From assembly GCA_027704905.1 (NCBI GenBank), contig CM051006.1, forward strand, positions 3,957,271 to 4,021,270: a stretch of DNA of 64,000 nucleotides, read 5' to 3'. The notes below the pieces were generated by a model. It saw nothing but the letters and a program-made list of their open reading frames with translations, was not told where the DNA came from and searched no databases. The DNA comes from Muraenolepis orangiensis (taxonomy: Eukaryota; Chordata; Actinopteri; Gadiformes; Muraenolepididae). The position numbers were made by a program, and so were the translations under genes. The stretch's first letter is position 1. Every line of letters starts with the position of its first letter. Positions 59,201-64,000 of the stretch are shown piece by piece.

Positions 59201-61181
59201 TCACAGCGCACACTGCTGTAAACAGCAGAACAAAGGATAACACACCAGTAGCGGCTATCCAGGGCAGTAGGTCTGTGTGGGAACAGGTGGTGTCTGGATA
59301 TGATGACAATATGCTTGTTTCAGAGGAAGCGGATTGGATGGTCATTAGATCAGCTGTTTTTGCCAGCATGTGGAGTAGATGCCATCAAAATACATTTTAA
59401 AGGGCCCCTATTTTACCACAAGGTGTGAGGCATCACAGCTGGTGGTGATGTTTTTAGGAAACGTTTTTATCACGACAATACCAAGCTTAAGGGGTTGTTC
59501 CTAGTTTTGAATCCACTTACTTTGAATGTCAATCTTGTAGACATTAGACTTTTCAGTGCCAATGCCATTCCAGACTTCACAGAAGAACCAGTTGTTGGTG
59601 TTAAACAGCTGGATGGACAGAGCAGATCCATTGCCCATCTGAAGGATATGTTCTCCGTATATTCTGTACCAGGTGAACTCGCTGACCGGAGGGTTGGCAT
59701 GACTGGTGCAGGTCAGGTTGAGGCAGCCGCCCTCTCTGGCTGGATGACACGGGCTGCCGGACACAGAGGTGTTCCTGGGGGAAACTGAGAGAGACCAACC
59801 GGAGTCATACCTTCAGCTCATGTCTCATGTTGGTTAACTGTTCTGAATACATTAGAATTATATAATAAACTAATCACGAACAAAATGAAAGCGGAAAAAA
59901 CACATTTTATTATATTATATATTATTGTAGGGGATGCAAGGAACGTATATATATATATATATATATATATAATTATATTAATTGTTTTTTTGTTGAAACG
60001 GTAGAACATTAACTCACATGAGATACTGAGTTGGTAACTTCTACTTATCGTCACGTTTTTGCCCTGGGATTGTTTGAAGTAGATTGCAGTGCAGGAAACA
60101 TTGTTGCCGTGGTAACGGTGGGAGGCTGTGAAGGTCAGGGTGGAGGTAACCTCATTGTCCCGTTGGAGCTGGGTGCTGAGGCCCAGGGTGGGGGTCCATG
60201 TCACAATGGTGGGGTGGGGGTGACAGGGGGATGGGGCAGAGCACCCCAACTCCACAAGGGTCCCCTCCACCACCTGCTCTTTGGGGTGTGTTAAAAGAGG
60301 CGCAGGAAGGTCCCCTGGGTACCAGATCAATTCAGAACAGTTACTATGGGAGACCCAAGCATCACCAGCGATCAGCATCATTTGGTAGGGCTTGTGGTAC
60401 ATGGTTGTTTCAGACACACACACATTTCACTTACCCTTGAACTGAATGGTCAGTGGTTCATCTTTAAAGTTCCATTTTAACTTATTTGGACATTCCAATC
60501 TGAAATAATATGAACCATTATCTACGTTATAGAAGGTTGTAGTACAGTCGTACGCTGTGAGGTTTCCCCTGAATGCCACAGACATTCCACCTGTACTTTC
60601 TTCAGTGAGATCGGGCAACTCTGGGCCATCCTTGTCTCCTTTTCTCCATATTGGTAGACATTCAGGTTTTAGGTACTCCTCATACTGTTTCTCCAAGGTG
60701 AAGTTACAAGGAACGGTCACACAGGATCCAATCGCTGGCATCACATTTGTGGCAAATAGGACCTTATTTGTTCCAGTTTGGCACCCGGCACCTTTAAAAC
60801 AAGATGTTGACAAAACCAAAGATGTAGAAACTTTGACACAATATTTAAATGTAAAATGGAATTCCCTAACAACACGAGATCATTTAACTCAAATACCTCT
60901 AAGTATAACTATTGTTGTTGTTGATTATGATTGTTATGATTGTGATTATTATGACTGTGATTATTATTATAAAGAATAATAATAATACGTGTTACAATTA
61001 CAATTATTTCTATTTTTTTGTTTTATTCGTACATTTAAAAAAAATGTTTTCAAAGAGAAAATGTAGTACTCAACAACTATTAGCAGAGTACTACAGGTAT
61101 TAAGAGAGATATGAGTGACAGAGAGTTATCTTCACCTTGCAGGAGACCACAGAGCAGAAATAGTCTCCAGGATCCAGTCAT
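49225..61181 (-). CDS. Siglec-like Ig receptor, copy 2 (7 exons, 517 aa, ITIM tail)
   Basis: The exons on the - strand are 61136-61181, 60435-60791, 60018-60314, 59521-59784, 59200-59272, 58887-58971 and 49225-49656. They total 1554 nt with consistent phases. The signal peptide, V-set domain (GSYYFRLECPN, with the Siglec-type Arg) and two C2 domains are nearly as in copy 1. The transmembrane exon has a different, shorter juxtamembrane start (LLPWIAATGVLSFVLLF). The last exon encodes EDIYINTGVL, eight VGPREEA-like heptads, then DCDVLYTTIYWKKKPEPP with an ITIM-type VLYTTI, ending SLEDEG. This predicts an inhibitory receptor able to recruit SH2 phosphatases (inference). Intron 6 is about 9.2 kb because of transposon insertions. 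No frame defect is seen. Confidence 0.87.
49460..49610 (-). repeat. Exonic 21-bp minisatellite, copy 2
   Basis: Eight in-frame 21-bp units encode VG[PL][RG]E[EK]A heptads between EDIYINTGVL and the ITIM segment. Confidence 0.9.
49692..49850 (+). mobile_element. hAT (ZBED-type) 5' end
   Basis: Starts TAGGGCTGTAAAAGTTAACG and contains the TTAACGCGTTAACG palindrome typical of one fish hAT family. It is split from 50610-50935 by a LINE tail. Confidence 0.5.
49850..50575 (-). mobile_element. CR1/Rex1-like LINE 3' end, reverse strand
   Basis: Begins with TTAGA repeats (the complement of the ATCTA tail) and runs through the AT-rich 3' UTR to sequence matching 13380-13520 in reverse. It is 5'-truncated. 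It contains (TA)n tracts at 50062-50084 and 50225-50266. Confidence 0.85.
50610..50935 (+). pseudogene. hAT (ZBED-type) transposase fragment
   Basis: The + strand reads, with stops, NMIVAAKKLPFEHMPCIAHI and then, after a stop, KIVGHFKHS-like and NTAELKVQQA-like segments. These are the Cys/His-containing core and following helix of ZBED-related hAT transposases. There is no complete frame. Confidence 0.6.
51280..51770. repeat. Palindromic GACTCGTTC minisatellite
   Basis: Tandem and inverted units built from GACTCGTTC, ATT or AAT, GAACGAGTC and GTCGACAAGA. Many individual units are themselves hairpins. Four direct GAGACTCGTTCATTG units occur at 51640-51705. ORFs here are artefacts. A remnant lies at 58341-58390. 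Confidence 0.9.
51870..53690. repeat. Left arm of long inverted repeat
   Basis: 51870-52143 plus 53041-53690 pair, inverted, with 54430-55092 plus 58262-58340. The arms include a reverse CR1/Rex1-like tail, a region with ACAACGAACAAACGAGAG, and hAT-MITE-like sequence (GATCCCAGAATGGAATC). The left arm is interrupted by an LTR (52144-53040). Confidence 0.8.
52144..53040. mobile_element. Solo LTR (897 bp)
   Basis: It begins TGTAACCCAGG and ends AAAGGGTTACA, and is flanked by the 4-bp duplication CAAT (52140-52143 and 53041-53044). The opposite arm of the inverted repeat (about 55040) carries the uninterrupted site, GATATAATTGCATACC in reverse. There is no internal coding region. Confidence 0.8.
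55093..58262 (-). mobile_element. Full-length Rex3 (RTE-type) LINE
   Basis: The - strand 3' end reads GGATAAGCGGGAGAAGATGG plus (GATG)n, the Rex3 hallmark. The 5' end has the GC-rich leader CCCTGCCCGGAGGAAGC at 58260. The flanks TGTATATAT (55084-55092 and 58263-58271) are the likely 9-bp target duplication. It inserted into the right arm of the inverted repeat, within intron 6 of the Siglec-like gene and on the same strand. Confidence 0.93.
55115..58138 (-). CDS. Rex3 ORF: AP endonuclease plus reverse transcriptase, intact
   Basis: This is an uninterrupted 1007-codon ORF. The endonuclease occupies roughly residues 40-320: LGTWNVTSLGGKEPELVREV, LLGDFNAHVGND with catalytic Asp, and ELSTDHHLVVSW with catalytic His. 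The RT domain spans about residues 450-800: GKAPGVDEIRPEMLKALG, CFVDLEKAYDRVPREILWGV, GLRQGCALSPILFVIFMDRI and the catalytic SLLFADDVVLFAS. The C-terminal region includes SQLRWFGHLVRMLPGRLPRE and ends PPRPDFG-stop. All expected catalytic motifs are present, so it may be recently active. Activity is an inference. Confidence 0.93.
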   Translation of the reverse strand: MAISPSRGPTTYGKNHWGRVHCQLGSSEGRGHRRTKPSQQRLALGTWNVTSLGGKEPELVREVERYQLDLVGLTSTHSTGSGTKLLDRGWTLSFSGVAQGVRRRAGVGILTSPRLSAALLEFTPVDERVASLRLRVMGGKTLTVVCAYAPNNSSEYPAFLHTLDGVLHGAPEGDSIVLLGDFNAHVGNDGETWRGVLGMNGLPDLNRSGVLLLDFCASHGLAITNTMFKHKDAHKCTWYQSTLGRRSMIDFVIVSSGLRPHVLDTRVKRGAELSTDHHLVVSWVRWRGKPLDRPGKPKRVVRVNWERLVDAPVRETFNSHLRRNFSGISVEAGGIEPEWSLFKASIAEAAVESCGLKVIGASRGGNPRTSWWTQVVREAVRLKKEAFRAMLACETPDSVARYRQAKRTAASAVAEAKQRVWEEFGEAMEKDFQSAPKRFWQTIRRLRRGKRGSIQAVYSKGGTLLTSTEEVIGRWKEHFVELLNPTTPSMVETELEDEGRQTSISLEEVTAVVKQLRSGKAPGVDEIRPEMLKALGVEGLSWMTRLFNIAWKSGTVPEEWQTGVVVPLFKKGDQRVCANYRGITLLSLPGKVYSKVLERRVRPIVEPQIEEEQCGFRPGRGTTDQLFTLARILEGAWEYAHPVYMCFVDLEKAYDRVPREILWGVLREYGVRGSLLRAIQSLYSQSKSCVRILGTKSGLFSVGVGLRQGCALSPILFVIFMDRISRRSHGGEGFQYGGLRIESLLFADDVVLFASSVCDLQHSLDRFAAECEAAGMRISTSKSEAMVLSRKPVDCLLQVGRESLSQVKEFKYLGVLFSSEGRMEREIDRRIGAAGAVLGALWRTVVTKRELSQKAKLSIYRSVFVPTLTYGHEQWVMTERTRSRIQAAEMSFLRRVAGISLRDRVRSSVTRERLGVEPLLLRVERSQLRWFGHLVRMLPGRLPREVFQAHPTGRRPRGRPRYRWGDYISTLAWERLGIPQSELVDVAREREVWSPLLELLPPRPDFG
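58272..58886. other. Intron 6 remainder, copy 2
   Basis: Contains the distal end of the inverted repeat, a palindromic stretch around TTCTCCCAGTTCTTTCTGGG (58363-58385), and the TTAGGG-like degenerate repeat (58640-58885) shared with copy 1. Confidence 0.6.
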
Positions 61182-62400
61182 GTTCTCCCCAGTTCCTCAT
61201 CAGGAGAAATACAAACCATCATTCTCATCTCATCATTTAAACTACAGCGGACAGCATTAACTCCAGTAATACACTAAATATAGAACTACACTAAAGGTGC
61301 TCTGTGCAACACGAAAGTAAGGCCCTAAAAGTAATTGGTATTAGTATTTAAAAAACACATATGTGTTTAGTTATTTGTACAGTTATTTGAAAAATAAATG
61401 TGTCATTCTGTAATCTATTCCAAATACCAGTAAGACTAGCACTACTTTTTCCATGACTACTAAACTATAATTTTCCATTAAATAATACCAATATTCAGAA
61501 GATAAACAACATGTATGTCCTCCAAAAGACTAATTATATATACAGTATATATATACATACGGCACATGTAAACAGTATATATGTTCCTTTGTTCTAACAA
61601 ACAGACAGAGAAACAAAAGAGTTACTTGATAGAGTGGAGAATTACGTGGACGTTTGTGAAAAGTACTTTTCCTCAACTACTTAACTTCTGTTCAACACTG
61701 AGTGAGAAAAGAACATGAGGAAGAGATTCAAAACGACATGAAGGATTAGAGATGAGCTTACATTCAGGAAGAAGATAAAGATAAAAGGTTTAACAAAACA
61801 ATATCCTTATAGTTAACTACTAAATACTGTTAATACTGTTCTCTGTTAATACTGGTCGATGTAATGTTAACCCTGTAAATACCATTCTCGTTTTATAATG
61901 TTAATACTGTTCTCTGTGAATACTGTTAATATGGTTCACGGCTTCACGCATGTAGTAATGATCTCTGTTGATACTGTTCTCTGTTAATACTGTTAAAAGT
62001 ACATTTGGAAGATTAGACCTGCGTTCAGCCTTTGAATCATGGCAGAAAGAATATTTCTGCCATGATTCGAAGGCTGAACGCAGGTCTAATCATTAAGATG
62101 TAGATCACTCCCTGCCACACGTAAGAAGCTGGTTGTTTATTACCTTAAGGCAAGCAGGTTCTCCTAATAGTGCAACAAAGAAAAAAAAATACATTTTTCA
62201 CCAAAACCTTTCAAATGTATCAGAAGGGTGGATGCTTCTTTAAGAGGTCGGACCATGGCATGCAGAAAAGCAGAAGGAAAGTTACGAGACTCTGTGGTAT
62301 CTCATGTTTCATCAAATTTTCTTTCAAAACTCTTCACACTCATCGGCCGAGGCGATAGGACAAGGGGGCGATGGAGGTTTCACACACTTTCTGTCACGGA
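61182..62400. other. Upstream region of Siglec-like gene, copy 2
   Basis: Homologous to 25678-26832. It contains a 79-bp hairpin at 62012-62090 not present in full in copy 1. No other gene is seen. Confidence 0.5.
62012..62090. repeat. 79-bp near-perfect hairpin
   Basis: Arms 62012-62048 and 62054-62090 are 37 nt each with one mismatch, and the loop is GAATA. Copy 1 (about 26484-26532) has only an 8-nt stem with the loop TATTC, the reverse complement of this loop. Confidence 0.92.
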
Positions 62401-64000
62401 CACAATATACCTTTGCTGGAGTCTGGTCTATTCTCTCTAATTCACCTTTGACCCTGCATTGAACCCTTCTGTAACAATGAGTGGACCAAAGAAAAGAAAA
62501 GTCGACAGCGAGTGCCGAGTGTTTAATGAGTGGACAACTAAATATATTTTCACCGAAGTGTGATCAAAGGCTGTATGTCTTATTTGCCAAGAAACCATTG
62601 CGGTTTTCAAAGAAAACAATATCAGCCGCCACTTTTCCACCAAGCATGCTAACTATGCTAGCAAACAGTCAATGCAAGAATGGGCGGCTACTGCTCAAGG
62701 TTGGCAGCCAATTTAACGACTCAGCAAAATATTTTTCGTTGACAAACTGCTATTCAGAGTCAAGCACCAAGGCAAGTTATTTGCTAGCATTCAAATTAGC
62801 AAAGGCCAGCAAACCTTTCCCCGAAGGGGAGTTTTTGAAAGAATGCATGGTAGAGACAGCAGGTCTCTTGTGTCCAGAGAGCAAAAACTAATTTGAAAAA
62901 ATTAGTTTATCACGCAGGACAGTGACTTGCCGTGTAGAACTAATTGACGTAGCCAGCGAGTTAAACAAAACAGCTGAGTCATTTAAGCTATATTCGTTAG
63001 CACTGGATGAAAGTAACGACGTAAAAGACACTGCTCAGCTCTTAATTTTATCAGAGGGATTAATGACAATTTTGAGATAACTTTATAAAAATCCAAATAA
63101 AATTTGACCATGGAATCTCTAAAGGGGACAACACGAGGAGAAGACTTGTATGACTTGTGTTTCTAGTGTCATCGAGAGGCTGAAGCTACCTTGGTGTAAA
63201 CTTGCCAATGTCACCACAGATGGGTCGCCAAACTTAACAGGAAAAAATGTTGGGCTGCTGAAAATAATCCAGGATAAGGTGAAAGAGGAAAACTCTGAGC
63301 TGGATGTAATTTTTCTACACTGCATAATCCATCAGGAAGCCCTGTGTAAGTCTGTATTGCTGCTTGATCATGTTGTGAAGCCAGTCGTAAAACTCGTTAA
63401 CTTTATATGAGCGAGGGGACTTCAGCATCGTCAATAGATTAAGTTCTGGGAGGCTGTGAAGGTCAGGGTGGAGGTAACCTCATTGTCCCATGGAAACTGA
63501 TGCTGATCACCAGGTCTTACTTTATCACTCTCATGTCCGCTGGTTAAGTTTGGGGAAAGTATGTCGACGAGCATGGGAGCTCAAATGGGAGATTAGCTCA
63601 TTTTTGGAGTTAATCAGGAAAGCTGACGATTTTCCAGAACTGAGCGATGCAGATTGGCTTTGTAATTTTGCTTTTGCTGTGGACATATTGACACACATGA
63701 ATGAGCTGAACATGACGCTACAAGGGAAAGATCTATTTGTGCACGAAATGTACACAAATGTGAGAGCCTTCAAAGCCAAGTTGACTTTATTCTCAAGACA
63801 AATGTCAAACAAATCATTCGCTCATTTCCCCAAACTAGCGACACTGAAAGAGGCCCCTCAAAATATGATGATATACAGAAAATCGACCTGCACCGCAATT
63901 CTGCCGCCGGTTCTCTGATTTTGAAAAAATGTAAAAGTCACTTCAGCTGGTGTCATGTCACAAGACTATGAAACAGTGCCGCAGGAGTTGCAATTGGAAC
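62401..64000 (+). pseudogene. hAT (GTF2IRD2/Charlie-type) transposase, copy 2, partial at window end
   Basis: This is the counterpart of 27640-29552. It reads SGPKKRKVDSECRVFNEWTT, NNISRHFSTKHANYASK (with shifts), ASKPFPEGEFLKECMVETAG, LALDESNDVKDTAQLLI (deleted in copy 1), CKLANVTTDGSPNLTGKNVG and VRWLSLGKVCRRAWELKWEI. Frames are broken at several points. A 43-bp piece of Siglec exon 3 is inserted at 63447-63489. The window ends inside the C-terminal part. Confidence 0.85.
63447..63489. other. 43-bp templated insertion from Siglec-like exon 3
   Basis: These 43 bases are identical to 60119-60161 (and to the copy 1 exon at 24664-24706). Copy 1 of the transposase lacks them at the corresponding place (about 28575), where GTTCCTTGAGGAAACTG continues normally. 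Confidence 0.9.

Overview
The window is vertebrate DNA, most likely from a teleost fish. The evidence is spliced exons with GT..AG junctions, Ig-superfamily receptor exons, and a fish-typical repeat load (Rex3, CR1/Rex1-like and L2 LINEs, PIF/Harbinger and hAT transposons, solo LTRs, long CA/CT microsatellites). I cannot name the species. No bacterial or phage feature and no CRISPR array is present.

The main architecture is a large head-to-tail segmental duplication. Copy 1 runs from about 9.2 to 29.7 kb and copy 2 from about 37.0 kb to the end of the window. Both copies hold, in order: the remains of a hAT element; PHLDB-like exons (- strand); a GTATA minisatellite; the last exons of a fibronectin-III/Ig transmembrane receptor gene (+ strand, VSIG10L-like); two tRNA-like pieces; a foldback repeat; a 23-bp CTAATCC-type minisatellite; a complete seven-exon Siglec-like receptor gene (- strand); its upstream region; and a decayed GTF2IRD2-type hAT transposase. 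Later insertions and deletions distinguish the copies. Several are caught as filled versus empty sites.

The two Siglec-like genes are the best supported host genes. Their exon lengths sum to whole codon numbers: 458 aa for 22602-25677 and 517 aa for 49225-61181, both - strand. Each has a signal peptide, a V-set domain with the sialic-acid-type Arg, two C2-type Ig domains and a transmembrane exon. The cytoplasmic tail contains an in-frame 21-bp minisatellite (VGPREEA-like heptads). Copy 2 keeps a tail with an ITIM-type motif (VLYTTI). In copy 1 the heptad array ends in a stop and the ITIM is gone.

Left of copy 1 (1-9.2 kb) are a duplicated 1-kb block, - strand Ig and FN3 exons of a broken VSIG10L-like gene, and a 4.9-kb PIF/Harbinger element. 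The Harbinger carries a transposase and a convergent Myb/BESS-type gene, with two solo LTRs nested inside. Between the copies (29.7-37 kb) lie a LINE inserted into another LINE of the same group and an L2 LINE split by a solo LTR. Intron 6 of the second Siglec-like gene has grown to about 9.2 kb. It contains a hAT fragment, a palindromic minisatellite, a long inverted repeat, an LTR, and a full-length Rex3 LINE with an intact 1007-aa ORF.

I found no clearly new enzymatic system. The most unusual signals are the divergence of the receptor tails by exonic minisatellite, a 43-bp piece of Siglec exon copied into the nearby hAT pseudogene, a de novo hairpin with an inverted loop, and a 10-bp-register minisatellite with a 460-bp higher-order unit.
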